Positions 43,366-52,561 of a stretch of DNA of 64,000 nt are shown here, in pieces. Below the pieces are notes generated by a model. That model saw only the letters and a list, made by a program, of their open reading frames with translations. It did not search any database and was not told the DNA's origin. The DNA is taken from contig CP108521.1 in NCBI GenBank assembly GCA_035999765.1, positions 1,178,001 to 1,242,000 of the forward strand, read 5' to 3'. Within the stretch, counting starts at the first letter, position 1, and each line of letters opens with the position of its first letter. The position numbers and the translations under genes are program-made. This DNA comes from Streptomyces sp. NBC_01231 (GTDB taxonomy: Bacteria; Actinomycetota; Actinomycetes; Streptomycetales; Streptomycetaceae).

Positions 43366-44082
43366 GTGCCGCTGACCTTCGAAGACCTGCTCACCCGGGC
43401 CCGCGCCCTCATCCGGCCCGGCCACCGAGCCCTGCTCGGCATCGCCGGCAGCCCCGGCGCGGGCAAGTCGACGCTGGCCGAGCAGTTGGTGCGTACGCTC
43501 AACGGCCCCCGGGACCCGTGGGTGGCGCACGTCCCCATGGACGGCTTCCACCTCGCCGACATCGAGCTGGACCGGCTCGGGCGACGGGACCGCAAGGGCG
43601 CGCCCGACACCTTCGACGCGGCCGGGTACGCGGCGCTGTTGCGGCGGCTGCGCGAGGAGGAGGGTGACGACGGGGACGTGGTGTACGCGCCCGGCTTCGA
43701 GCGGGTTCTGGAGCAGCCGATCGCGGGGGCGATTCCGGTGCCGTCGACGGCCCGGCTGGTCGTGACCGAGGGGAACTACCTGCTCCTCGACACCGGCGCG
43801 TGGGCCCGGGTCCGGCCGCAACTGGACGAGGTGTGGTTCTGCGAGTGGGACGAGGAGGAGCGCGTCCGGCGACTGGTGGACCGGCACGAGGAGTTCGGCA
43901 AGAGCCACGAGGAGGCGGTGGCCTGGGTGCTGCGCTCGGACCAGCGCAACGCGCGGCTGGTCGCGGCGACCCGTGAGCGGGCGGACCTGGTGGTGCGGGG
44001 CGTCGTGGGGTGGCCGGACGGGGCCGGACCTCACCGTGCCGGCGGCGGACCGGGGGCGGTTGGAGCGGACGCCGGCGAGTGA
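43366..44082 (+). CDS. P-loop nucleoside/sugar kinase-like protein
   Basis: 238 residues from GTG 43366. GIAGSPGAGKSTLAEQL (about 26-42) is a Walker A motif, and HVPMDGFHLAD is the substrate motif of the uridine-kinase/pantothenate-kinase/fructokinase-like family. VTEGNYLLLD and WFCEWDEEERVRRLVDRH follow as expected. It phosphorylates a small hydroxylated substrate with ATP; position next to GH65 and beta-PGM suggests a sugar, but the family also includes nucleoside kinases. The last 25 residues are glycine-rich and unusual; the real C-terminus may tolerate variation. Confidence 0.8.
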   Translation: MPLTFEDLLTRARALIRPGHRALLGIAGSPGAGKSTLAEQLVRTLNGPRDPWVAHVPMDGFHLADIELDRLGRRDRKGAPDTFDAAGYAALLRRLREEEGDDGDVVYAPGFERVLEQPIAGAIPVPSTARLVVTEGNYLLLDTGAWARVRPQLDEVWFCEWDEEERVRRLVDRHEEFGKSHEEAVAWVLRSDQRNARLVAATRERADLVVRGVVGWPDGAGPHRAGGGPGAVGADAGE

Positions 44083-44258
44083 GCGGGAGTGCCCACTGCA
44101 GGAGGGTGCCTGTCCTCGGCTCGTACAGCCGCACCTCTTCGACGCGTTCAACGCCTTGGTGCGTCAGTGGGCCGAGGTGGTCGACGAGACCGCGCGGCGC
44201 GGCTGGGGACAGCTGGGGCTGCGCGTCGGACCCGGGCAGCCTCCGACGCGGACGGACC

Positions 44259-46112
44259 TCAGCTGCCGGCGCCTCGCGGTGACAGCTCCGGCTCCCCGTG
44301 GACGTCATCGGCCCCGATGACCGCCGTGAAGGCGTCCGTCCGTACGGTCAGCCCGTCCTCGCCCCGCTCCACTGACACCGTGAACGGCTCCTCGGTGCCG
44401 TACCGCACCGCGAAGACATGCAGGTCGTCCGGTGCGTCCGTGATCGGGCCGGCCTCCAGGGCCGTCGAACTGACCAGGTGCCGCCAGCCCGCGTCCGGGT
44501 TGCCGTAGCCGCGCGGGTCCTCGGCGAGGGCGAACGCGGCCTGCTCCTGGGTGAGTTCGGCGCGGGCGTCGAAGTGGTCCACGCCCTCGGTGTCCGGGTG
44601 GGTCAGACGCAGCGTGCCCGCCGAGGACACCGCCGCGTGCGCGGTACGCCGGACCCGGTCGCCGTCGTCCTCGGCGTACGGCAGGCCGGCCAGCAGGTAC
44701 GGCGTCCCGTCGAGGCGTTCGACGGCGACCGTCGTCCACAGGGTCGTGCCGTCGGTGACGTACAGGGAGCGCAGCCGCCGCAGGACGTGGTCGCGGCCGA
44801 CGACCGGCTTGGTGACCAGCTTGGCCGTCAGTCCGTCGCGGCGGACGTCACGGACGCGGACCTGGCCCATCGGCCGGCACAGCAGGAAGCCGTCGGTGAC
44901 GGGGCCGAAACCGTGCTGGCGGTTGACGGCGGCGGCCAGGCAGTAGGTGCCGCCCGCCTCGACCACCGCCGGGGTCATCCGGTCGTCGAAGGCCACCGAG
45001 ACCGTGCCCGCGCGCAGTTGGTGCCGTACGAGCGCCCGGGACGGTTCACGGTGCCAGCGGGTCGCGTCCTGGATCTGCCAGACCAGCATCCACGCGAAGT
45101 GGCCGTCGACCCCGCCGTCCGCGTTGACCGCGTGCCGGGCCCAGCGGCTGTCGCCCCGGTAGCGGCCGAGGTCGGAGCCGATACGGCGGCTGAAGTAGCG
45201 CAGGCCCAGGACCGATTCGAAGGCGGAGTGCTGTTCGCTGTAGCGGGGGCCGCCGTTGTCGAAGCCGCCGTTCGTGAGGCGGGCGTCGAGATAGCGGGCG
45301 AGCGCGTCTCCGTCCTCGGCGAACATCTCCTCGCCGCTGACCAGATGGGCCTGGGCGAGGAAGGACAGCGAGATCGGGCCGTAGTTGTTGTCGTAGGCGC
45401 CGCCGTGCTCGGGGGGCAGGAGGGCGCCGCGGTCGCGTACCCGGTGGGCGCGGATCTCGTCGGTGTACAGCTGGAGCGCCCGCGTGCGGACCGACTCGGC
45501 TTCCTCGGTCGGCAGATGGCGGGCCAGCATCAGGCCGCCCACGATGCAGCCGATCGCCTGGTTGCCGGCCTCCTGCGGGTTGAAGAACGTCGCCTCGGTC
45601 AGCCAGCGCCAGTAGCCGTGCGCCACTGCCAGCAGCTCGGCCCGCTGTCCGTCCTCGACCAGACCGTCGGCCTGGTCGAGGATGTCGACCGCCTGGAGGA
45701 GCGCCCACACCGTGCTCGGCCAGTCACCGATGGGGTGCGCGCCGGCTTCGAGGGTGTAACGGGCATACGGCAAACGGGAGTTGCGGACCCTCAGGTTCGG
45801 GTAGCCGGGATTGTCGTCGACGTACACCCGCTCGCGCAGATGGAAGGCGAGGCTGCGGTGCACCGCCTCCGGCAGGCGCGGGTCCTTGCCGCCCTGCCAG
45901 GCGAGCGCCAACAGCGAGGTGATCCCGAGCGAGGTGTCGCCGATGTCGTCCACGCAGTCGGGGTGTTCGAGGTTGCCCTCCGCCGTGAGCCGGGCCAGTG
46001 CCTGCTCGGCGACGTCGGCGAGGACGGCGTCGTACGCCTCCGGGGTGTCCGGAAGGTCGTGCAGCGGGCCGCGCTGGTGCGGGAGGTGCACGGGAGGGGG
46101 CGTGAGGTGCAC
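44259..46112 (-). CDS. Alpha/alpha-toroid-like carbohydrate-active enzyme, family not recognised
   Basis: 617 residues from GTG 46112 (AAGGG nine bases upstream; a TTG at 46121 is an alternative). The N-terminal two-thirds has repeated helical hairpins (SLLALAWQGGKDPRLPEAVH, WPSTVWALLQAVDILDQADG, FNPQEAGNQAIGCIVGGLML, YDNNYGPISLSFLAQAH) resembling the toroid of polysaccharide lyases and related hydrolases. The last third is beta-rich. No signal peptide, so it acts inside the cell on imported oligosaccharides. It is the last gene of the ABC-transporter operon. Heparinase/alginate-lyase-like chemistry is a guess; I cannot name catalytic residues. Confidence 0.65.
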   Translation of the reverse strand: MHLTPPPVHLPHQRGPLHDLPDTPEAYDAVLADVAEQALARLTAEGNLEHPDCVDDIGDTSLGITSLLALAWQGGKDPRLPEAVHRSLAFHLRERVYVDDNPGYPNLRVRNSRLPYARYTLEAGAHPIGDWPSTVWALLQAVDILDQADGLVEDGQRAELLAVAHGYWRWLTEATFFNPQEAGNQAIGCIVGGLMLARHLPTEEAESVRTRALQLYTDEIRAHRVRDRGALLPPEHGGAYDNNYGPISLSFLAQAHLVSGEEMFAEDGDALARYLDARLTNGGFDNGGPRYSEQHSAFESVLGLRYFSRRIGSDLGRYRGDSRWARHAVNADGGVDGHFAWMLVWQIQDATRWHREPSRALVRHQLRAGTVSVAFDDRMTPAVVEAGGTYCLAAAVNRQHGFGPVTDGFLLCRPMGQVRVRDVRRDGLTAKLVTKPVVGRDHVLRRLRSLYVTDGTTLWTTVAVERLDGTPYLLAGLPYAEDDGDRVRRTAHAAVSSAGTLRLTHPDTEGVDHFDARAELTQEQAAFALAEDPRGYGNPDAGWRHLVSSTALEAGPITDAPDDLHVFAVRYGTEEPFTVSVERGEDGLTVRTDAFTAVIGADDVHGEPELSPRGAGS

Positions 46113-46160
46113 GGGGATCAACCCTTCATGCCTGGGGTGGCCTGGGCGTGGTTCGTGAGG

Positions 46161-47879
46161 TCACACGACAGGTGCGGGCCGGTGGGCGCGCAGTGCGACG
46201 GTCAGTGTGTGCGGGCCGTGTCCACCGATGTAGACGCGGTTCCCGGACATCGCGTCGGTGCCGCCCGCCACGGTGTAGTCCTGACCCGGGTCGTACCGCA
46301 GTACGTCGTTCCGGTCCGGCCCGGCGAACGGTCCGCCCGCCTCGACGCCGGCCTCGACCCGGATCTCGTCGTCACCGACCCGGTAGGTCATCGGCCCGGT
46401 CGTCAGGCACCAGCGTCCGTCGCCGATCGGTACGGCGCCCTCTGGCACGCCGCCCGGCCGGAAGGTCAGTTCGAGGGCCCAGGGGACCCGTGGTCCGCTG
46501 ATGTCGATCCGCAGGTCGGCACCGTCCTCCCTCAGCTCCACTTCGACGCGAGTCGTCTGGGAGACCTCGTCCCGAGGCCGGTCCGGGAAGGCCATCGAGG
46601 CCGAGAAACGTCCGTCGTCCACCAGTCGGTAGACACCGTCGTCCCGCCTCGCGTCCTTCGGGAGCGGCTGGTAGTAGGCGGCCGTGAGGGTTTCGGTGAG
46701 CCGGTACCGGTTGTCGGCGAGCTGCTGCATGCCGGCGGCGCGGAACGGGCCGAGGTCGAAGAACCCCCGCGAGAGACGGACCGCGTCGAGGACGGCGTCG
46801 CCGGCGAACAGGCGCAGGAAGGTGGGGTTGCAGGCGAGGCCCGAGCGGATGCGCCGGTGCTCGGGGACGTCGGAGCCGCCGTACACCACCGTGTGCGCGG
46901 TGGCCGAGGCGCGTGCGGCGAGGCGTGCGGTGGTGAGGTACCGGTCCCGCGGAAGGGTCTCCGCGGTCGGGGCCGGCAGGGCGCGGCACAGGTCCGGGGT
47001 GAGGAGGGTCTCGGCGAGCAGGTCGGGGTCGTCGATACCGCCGGCGGCCGCCAGCCCCGCCACCCGGGCGAAGTCGCCCCGGCCGGTGCGGATCGCGAGC
47101 AGCCGGTAGTGCGGCAGGTAGGGCGCCAGCGGGAACGGGCCGTTCTGGTCCTGCCGTCGCGAGTGGACGGTCTCCACCGTGCCGTCCGGCCTGATCAGGT
47201 CCAGGGTCGTGGCGAGATTGCGTTCGACGGCGTACAGCAGGTCGGCGCGGCCGAGCACTTCGGCCAGCAGCAGCAGCGACGGGTTGGACACGTGGGCCGC
47301 GTAGTTGGCGCTCCGTTCCGAGTACAGGCCCTCCGCGTCGATGTCGACGCCCTCGGCGAGCCACTCCTCGACACGGTCGAGCAGCCGGTCGTCCGGGAAC
47401 GACCGGTGCAGCCGGGCCAGCGCCGCGCACAGCTCCCAGCGGTGGTTCGGGGTGTGCACGCCACCGGTCAGGACACTGCCGGAGGCGGCGCCGGCGATCT
47501 CGGCGAGCGCGGCCGTGACGTCCCCCAGTTCCGGCCCCGCTCCGGCGGCGAGGACGTGCGCGTCGCACACGTCGTTGACGGTGAACGCCGAGTCGGGCGG
47601 TGACTGCACGTTGTCGCCGCCGGCGAAGAGTCCGGTGGGTGTCTGTACGGCCCGCAGGGCGCGGAGGTGGGTCATCGCGGCGGCGATGGCCTGCCTGCTG
47701 CCGTGCAGTGCCGAGTCCGGGGAGCGGTAGGCCGCGACCAGGGTCTTCACCCGGCGCGCCAGACCACGGTGCGGCACACCGGCGGGTTCCTCCTCGGGGC
47801 GGGCCGCCAGCGGGGCGGCCGACCGGTCGGCGGCGCGGGCCGCCGCGCGGAGGAACTCGTGGTCGAGCGGGGTGGGCAA
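46161..47879 (-). CDS. Second alpha/alpha-toroid-like enzyme with beta-sandwich, family not recognised
   Basis: 572 residues from a TTG at 47879, chosen because AAGGA lies six bases upstream and the permease stop is two bases away. There is a helical domain (VQTPTGLFAGGDNVQSPPDS, THPNHRWELCAALARLHRSF-like, YAAHVSNPSLLLLAEVLGRA) and a C-terminal beta domain (EVELREDGADLRIDISGPRV). No signal peptide. The NHRWE and AHVSNPS segments could line an active site. By context it processes oligosaccharides brought in by the adjacent ABC system. No named family can be assigned with confidence. Confidence 0.65.
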   Translation of the reverse strand: MPTPLDHEFLRAAARAADRSAAPLAARPEEEPAGVPHRGLARRVKTLVAAYRSPDSALHGSRQAIAAAMTHLRALRAVQTPTGLFAGGDNVQSPPDSAFTVNDVCDAHVLAAGAGPELGDVTAALAEIAGAASGSVLTGGVHTPNHRWELCAALARLHRSFPDDRLLDRVEEWLAEGVDIDAEGLYSERSANYAAHVSNPSLLLLAEVLGRADLLYAVERNLATTLDLIRPDGTVETVHSRRQDQNGPFPLAPYLPHYRLLAIRTGRGDFARVAGLAAAGGIDDPDLLAETLLTPDLCRALPAPTAETLPRDRYLTTARLAARASATAHTVVYGGSDVPEHRRIRSGLACNPTFLRLFAGDAVLDAVRLSRGFFDLGPFRAAGMQQLADNRYRLTETLTAAYYQPLPKDARRDDGVYRLVDDGRFSASMAFPDRPRDEVSQTTRVEVELREDGADLRIDISGPRVPWALELTFRPGGVPEGAVPIGDGRWCLTTGPMTYRVGDDEIRVEAGVEAGGPFAGPDRNDVLRYDPGQDYTVAGGTDAMSGNRVYIGGHGPHTLTVALRAHRPAPVV

Positions 47880-47881
47880 GG

Positions 47882-48784
47882 TCAGTCCTTCAGTCCGGCG
47901 TTGATGTCGGCACCCATGACGTAGCGCTGGAAGACCAGGAAGATGGCGATCAGAGGGATCATGGAGATGACCGACGCGCCGAGCAGTACCGACCAGTTGA
48001 TGTTCTGTGCGCCCACGATGCTCTGGATGCCGATCTGCACGGTGAACTTGTTGGGGTCGTTGAGCATCAGCAGCGGCCAGATGTAGTCGTTCCACCGCCA
48101 CTGGAAGGACAGGATGGCGAGGGTCAGCATGATGGGCCGGGAGAGCGGCACCATGATCCGCAGGAAGATCGACAGTTCGCGGGCTCCGTCGATGCGCGCT
48201 GCTTCGACGAGTTCGTCGGGAACCGTCAGGAAGAACTGGCGGAACATGAAGCATCCGGTCGCGGTGAGCACGGCCGGGAGGATGATGCCGGCGAACGAGT
48301 TGTAGAGGCCGAGGTTGCGGACCACCAGGAACTCCGGGGCGAGCATGACCTCGGACGGCAGCATCGTGGTGGCCAGGATGCAGATGAAGAAGACCTTGAG
48401 CCATTTGTTGTCGTACTTGGCCAGCGCGTACCCGGTGCAGCAGCTGACACCCACCGTGAGGATCGTCGTGATCACGCACACGATGGCCGTGTTGATGAAG
48501 TACTGGGAGAAGTTGGCACTGTCCCACGCTGCCTTGAAACCCGACAGGGTGGGGTTGTGCGGAACCAGCGTCAGCGGATAGGAGAACAGATCCCCGGCCG
48601 GTTTGAGGGAGCTGAGGATGAACCACAGCACCGGCAACCCGTAGAGGCAGGCCAGGATCCACAGCAGTGTCGTCGCGGGCACCGCCCGCCGGAACCCACC
48701 GCTGCCCGCGTTGCGGGGCCGCTTCTTGGAAACGGCCCGTCCGGCATCGGCGTCGACCGGGCGTGGCATGTCTGTGGTTGTCAT
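47882..48784 (-). CDS. Carbohydrate ABC transporter permease (MalG type)
   Basis: 300 residues, six membrane helices, EAA loop EAARIDGARELSIFLRIMVP, which docks to the ATPase. It overlaps the stop of the MalF-type gene by four bases, indicating translational coupling. Together with the next gene and the solute-binding lipoprotein it forms an oligosaccharide importer of the CUT1 class. The ATP-binding subunit is not encoded here and would be supplied in trans, as MsiK does for many Streptomyces sugar systems. Confidence 0.92.
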   Translation of the reverse strand: MTTTDMPRPVDADAGRAVSKKRPRNAGSGGFRRAVPATTLLWILACLYGLPVLWFILSSLKPAGDLFSYPLTLVPHNPTLSGFKAAWDSANFSQYFINTAIVCVITTILTVGVSCCTGYALAKYDNKWLKVFFICILATTMLPSEVMLAPEFLVVRNLGLYNSFAGIILPAVLTATGCFMFRQFFLTVPDELVEAARIDGARELSIFLRIMVPLSRPIMLTLAILSFQWRWNDYIWPLLMLNDPNKFTVQIGIQSIVGAQNINWSVLLGASVISMIPLIAIFLVFQRYVMGADINAGLKD

Positions 48785-49692
48785 CGGTTCTCCACCCGCC
48801 GGTTGACGATCAGCTGGATGATCGCGACGGCCATCAGGATGAGCATGAGCACGAATGACGCGGCGCTCGCGTAGCCGATCTGGCCCCGTTTGAAGCCGGT
48901 CTCATAGATGTACTGGACCATCAGGTTGTTCGACGTTCCGGGTCCGCCGTTGTTGAGGGCGACGAACAGCGGGTATTCCTTCATCGCGTTGATCGTGTTG
49001 AGCAGGATGACGATGAACGAGGTGGGCGCGATGCTCGGCAGCGTGATGCTGATGAACTGGCGCCATGGACCGGCGCCGTCGAGCGAGGCGGCCTCGTAGT
49101 ACGACACCGGCACGTTCTTGATCGCCGCGATGAACAGCAGCATCGAGAAGCCCGTCCAGGCCCAGGATGCCGCCACCACCACCACGATCAACGACAGGTC
49201 CGCGTTCGACTGCCACGGAACGGCACTCCCGCCGAGCTTCTCGATGACGTAGTTGACCAGCCCGAAGTTCTCACCGAACAGCCACCGCCACAGGACACCC
49301 ACGACGATGGGCGACAGCAGCCACGGGATGAAGAAGAGGACGCGGGCGACCGACGCGCCCTTGGCGTGCTTGCTCACCAGCAGGTTGGCGGCGAGCAGCG
49401 AGAGCGCGAAGTTCAGCGGAACGAAGAGCACGGCGTACAGCAGCGTCCGGGTCAGCGCGTCGTAGAAGGTGGAGTCCCCGAACAGGTTGTGGTAGTTGTC
49501 CAGTCCGATGAACTGGAACGCCCCCACACCCGTGTAGTTCGTGAAGGAGTAGACGAGCCCGATCACCGCCGGCCAGACGAAGAACAGCGCGAAGAGCACG
49601 ACATTGGCCGCGATGAGGACGAGCGGCGCGACGACGTACTTGTTGCGTCTCCTGGGCGGGCTCACGGACACGTCCGAGGCGCGTTTTGTCAT
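48781..49692 (-). CDS. Carbohydrate ABC transporter permease (MalF type)
   Basis: 303 residues, six helices, EAA loop EAASLDGAGPWRQFISITLPS. KYVVAPLVLIAANVVLFALF is the first helix after a basic start. It is the first permease gene of the operon, 124 bases downstream of the solute-binding protein gene, with a strong hairpin between the two. It dimerises with the MalG-type subunit to form the channel. Confidence 0.92.
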   Translation of the reverse strand: MTKRASDVSVSPPRRRNKYVVAPLVLIAANVVLFALFFVWPAVIGLVYSFTNYTGVGAFQFIGLDNYHNLFGDSTFYDALTRTLLYAVLFVPLNFALSLLAANLLVSKHAKGASVARVLFFIPWLLSPIVVGVLWRWLFGENFGLVNYVIEKLGGSAVPWQSNADLSLIVVVVAASWAWTGFSMLLFIAAIKNVPVSYYEAASLDGAGPWRQFISITLPSIAPTSFIVILLNTINAMKEYPLFVALNNGGPGTSNNLMVQYIYETGFKRGQIGYASAASFVLMLILMAVAIIQLIVNRRVENR

Positions 49693-49768
49693 CTTCCTGA
49701 CTCCGTGCTGGTGGAATGGATTGCTGCGGGCTCAGTCCATGAGCCCGGCATCACGTGGGCCCCCGAGG

Positions 49769-49800
49769 CCGGGCGGCGGTGTCTTGGTCCCGCCGCCCGG
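49769..49800 (-). terminator. Intra-operon hairpin between binding protein and permease genes
   Basis: CCGGGCGGCGG (49769-49779) pairs perfectly with 49790-49800 across ten bases. Its place, just after the solute-binding protein stop, suggests partial termination that keeps the binding protein in excess over the permeases, as known for other sugar ABC operons. Confidence 0.65.
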
Positions 49801-49816
49801 GCCTGCCGGCCTACGC

Positions 49817-51139
49817 TCAGCCGCCGACCTGCTGGTTGTAGCCGTCCACGATGTTCTGCAGGGCCTTGTCGGCCGACTGCTGGCCGTTGATCGCCTTGCC
49901 GAGCTCCGTCTTGGTCGGGTCCTCGGTGAGGCTCTTGCCCTTCAGCACCCAGTTCGTCTGGGCGGTGTTGAAGTACCCGGAGATCGGGGCGTAGAGCGGG
50001 ATCGACTCGTTGTACAGCTTGAACGCCGCCTGCGCCGCCTCGGAGGTGAAGGGGTACTTCGGGTTCAGACCGCTCTCGACCGGCAGGAACCCGGACGCCT
50101 CGCACAGCGCCTGGTAGTGGGCCGGCTCGTACAGCCAGGACAGGAACTTCGTCCCCGCGGTGGCCGCGTCGCCGTTGTTGTTGAAGCCCACCGTCAGGCC
50201 GCCGCTGTTGACGTCGCTGGCCTGCACCGGCTGGGCGGGAGTCGGGACGCTCGCCCAGTCGAACTTCTTGATGCTCTCCGCGAAGGCGGGCACCTGCCAC
50301 ACGCCGGACCAGTAGGCGACCACGTCACCGCTCTGGAACATGGCAGCCGGGTCGGCGCCGCTGGTCCACACCGACTTCGGCATGGTCTTGTCGTCGTTCA
50401 GTCCGACGAAGTACTTCACGGCCTTCTTGGTCGCGGCGTCCGCCGAGAACTTGCCGGAGGAGTCCGCGTGGACGTACTTCCCGCCCATCTCGTACACCAT
50501 GGCGCGCAGCCGGGACGGCGACTGGTCGAAGGTCAGGGAGTACTTGGCGCCGGTCTTCTCGCGGACCTTGTTCGCCGCAGCGATGAAGTCGGTCCAGGTC
50601 CAGGTCTTCTGGGGCGAGGCCGGGAAGGAGACGCCGGCCTTCTTGAACAGCGACTTGTTGATGAACATGCCGGACGCGGTGACGTCCGAGGGGATGGCCA
50701 GCACCTTCCCGGACGAGTCCTTGGCGAGGAAGTTGGCGTTGATCTTGTTGCTCTTGTTGTTGGCGATGGACTTGAGGTCGATCAGCTTGTTCGACCAGAT
50801 CGGGTCCAGCGCCGGCACGGTCGCCACGTCGGGCAGGGAGTTCGCCTGCGCGGCGTTGTGCAGCTTCGTCGTGTAGCCGTCGTAGGGGATGTTGACGAGC
50901 TTGACGGAGACGCCGGTTTCCTTCTTGTACTGCGCCACCATCTTCTTCCAGCCCGCGTCCTGCCCCGGAACCGTGGAGATCCAGAACGTCAGCGACTTGG
51001 AGTTCCCGCCCGAGTCGGAGCCCGACCCGCAGGCGGAGAGCAGCAGGGCACCTGCCGAGGCCACGGCAGCGAGGGGAACCAGGCGGCGTATGCCGCCGCG
51101 GCCGAGTCGGCGGGAGCGCCGCACACCCACAGTGGTCAT
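49817..51139 (-). CDS. Carbohydrate-binding lipoprotein of ABC importer
   Basis: 440 residues from ATG 51139 with AAGGGA upstream. The signal peptide ends ALLLSAC with the lipidated cysteine at residue 37, followed by GSGSDSGGNSKSLTFW. The rest is a family 1 solute-binding protein (VPGQDAGWKKMVAQYKKETG, AIPSDVTASGMFINKSLFKK, GDVVAYWSGVWQVPAF). It captures an oligosaccharide outside the membrane and delivers it to the two permeases downstream. It is the first gene of the operon. The 276-base upstream region has a LacI-like palindrome. Confidence 0.92.
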   Translation of the reverse strand: MTTVGVRRSRRLGRGGIRRLVPLAAVASAGALLLSACGSGSDSGGNSKSLTFWISTVPGQDAGWKKMVAQYKKETGVSVKLVNIPYDGYTTKLHNAAQANSLPDVATVPALDPIWSNKLIDLKSIANNKSNKINANFLAKDSSGKVLAIPSDVTASGMFINKSLFKKAGVSFPASPQKTWTWTDFIAAANKVREKTGAKYSLTFDQSPSRLRAMVYEMGGKYVHADSSGKFSADAATKKAVKYFVGLNDDKTMPKSVWTSGADPAAMFQSGDVVAYWSGVWQVPAFAESIKKFDWASVPTPAQPVQASDVNSGGLTVGFNNNGDAATAGTKFLSWLYEPAHYQALCEASGFLPVESGLNPKYPFTSEAAQAAFKLYNESIPLYAPISGYFNTAQTNWVLKGKSLTEDPTKTELGKAINGQQSADKALQNIVDGYNQQVGG

Positions 51140-51375
51140 CTTCGATCCCTTTTTCGTCGTAGCGGAAGAAGCACGGCGCCAGCCGAAGCGGCACGGGTGC
51201 ATTGTGCAGGGAATTCCGCTTTCCGGGGGCACGGCCTCGCCCGGCCGCGTCGCCTTGACGGGTGGGGTCCCCGGCCATGTCGGCCGGCGTCGCACAAGCA
51301 CGCCCTCGTGCGGCTGCCGTACTTCAAAGTACGGGCGGGAGGCTCACCCGGAGTCGGCGTCCCGGCCGACTTAGA

Positions 51376-51392
51376 AAGCGCTTGTCCGGACA
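51376..51392. promoter_or_regulatory. Candidate LacI-type operator and adjoining palindrome
   Basis: AAGCGCTT (51376-51383), the core of many LacI/CcpA-type operators, is followed directly by the perfect palindrome TGTCCGGACA (51383-51392). They lie about 235 bases before the binding-protein start and just beyond the stop of the ROK gene. No LacI-family gene is in the window. Confidence 0.35.
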
Positions 51393-51415
51393 TTGGCAGA
51401 TCGAGTCGGAAGCCG

Positions 51416-52561
51416 TCAATCCTTCTCCCCCCCGGCCTCGGTCACGGTTTGGACTCCTCGGGAGACCGCGAGCCGGGCGGCGCCCACGACCGTGCCCAGG
51501 TCCCCGACCGTGCTGCTGACCACCTCGGTGGGCCAGCTCAGCCGGGCGAGCTCGGCCCGCACACCGGGCAGGAGCTGCGGGTCCGCGCCGGTGCTGCCGC
51601 CCAAGACGATCAGTCCCGGGTCCAATACGGCGGTCACGGCGGCGGCGAGACGGCCGACGTCGACGGCATGGCGGCCTATCACGGCGCGGGCCGCCGCCCG
51701 GCCCTTCCCGGCCAGGGCGAAGAGCTGCTCGGCGGTGCGCGGGCACGGCCCGTCCTCGTCCGGCCAGGCCTCGGCCGCCCGCCACAGGAGCGAGCGGGCG
51801 CCGATGTACTCCTCCAGCGCCTCCTGCGCCGGCTCACGGCCGACGTCCCACGGGTACGGCAGTCGGGCCAGCTCGCCGGCCGCGCCATTGGCTCCGCGCA
51901 GCACCCGGCCGCCGACCACGATGCCGAGGCCGATACCGACGCCGATCCGCAGGTATCCGAAGGTGTCACGACCGCGGGCGGCGCCTTCGTGCAGCTCCGC
52001 GAGCGCCGCGCAGTTGACGTTGTTCTCGAGGTGGATGGGTACGCCCGGCGGCAGCGCGACGGCCATGGCGTCGAACACGGGGCCGGCCTTGGCGGTCGCG
52101 GGACGCACGCCGGTCCCCCGTTTCTGCGGCACGGTGACATCACCGACCGCGACGACGATGGTGCGCAGCGGAGCACCGTCCGGCAGCCCGTCGAGGGCCT
52201 GGCGCACCACGTCGGCGGCGCCCTCCCGGGAGCCGGTGGCCTGGGCGAGCAGGGTGCCGTCCAGGGCGCAGCCGCGTACCCGAGTGAAGGCGGGGCCGAG
52301 GTCGACGGCGAGTACGGCCCCGGCGGCGGGGCCGAGACGGTAGACGGCGGCGGAACGGCCCGTGCCGCTGGAGGCGGTGCCGGAGTGGGCGGCGAGCCGG
52401 GCGTTCTCCAGTTCCGCGACGGCGGAGGACACCGTCGGCTTGGACAGACCCGCCAGGGTCGCGAGCTGCGGCCGGGTCGCGGTGCCCGCCCCGGCCAGCA
52501 CGGCGAACACCGCGCTCGCGCTCTCGGTCAGGCGAGAGGCTCTCGCCACGTCGTGTTCCAC
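51416..52561 (-). CDS. ROK-family transcriptional regulator
   Basis: 381 residues from GTG 52561. The winged helix-turn-helix is at about 8-70 (LATLAGLSKPTVSSAVAELE). The ROK domain follows with AVDLGPAFTRVRGCALDG and GVGIGLGIVVGGRVLRG. The classic ROK zinc motif CxCGxxGCxE is not apparent: the corresponding stretch reads GANGAAGELARLPYPWD, as in several sugar-responsive ROK regulators without kinase activity. It probably represses the oligosaccharide operon and/or the divergent kinase in response to a sugar. It lies between them, with a perfect inverted repeat in the divergent region. Confidence 0.85.
   Translation of the reverse strand: MEHDVARASRLTESASAVFAVLAGAGTATRPQLATLAGLSKPTVSSAVAELENARLAAHSGTASSGTGRSAAVYRLGPAAGAVLAVDLGPAFTRVRGCALDGTLLAQATGSREGAADVVRQALDGLPDGAPLRTIVVAVGDVTVPQKRGTGVRPATAKAGPVFDAMAVALPPGVPIHLENNVNCAALAELHEGAARGRDTFGYLRIGVGIGLGIVVGGRVLRGANGAAGELARLPYPWDVGREPAQEALEEYIGARSLLWRAAEAWPDEDGPCPRTAEQLFALAGKGRAAARAVIGRHAVDVGRLAAAVTAVLDPGLIVLGGSTGADPQLLPGVRAELARLSWPTEVVSSTVGDLGTVVGAARLAVSRGVQTVTEAGGEKD

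Noticed and set aside
40174..44151. A 1325-codon minus-strand frame that would fuse GH65 to upstream sequence
   Set aside because: The first 540 codons overlap the beta-phosphoglucomutase and the divergent kinase in other frames. The GTG at 42531, overlapping the mutase stop, gives a normal-length GH65.
44418..47603. A 1061-codon plus-strand frame across the two toroid-like enzymes
   Set aside because: Valine/Arg/Gly-rich shadow of two minus-strand genes; no start site or domain.
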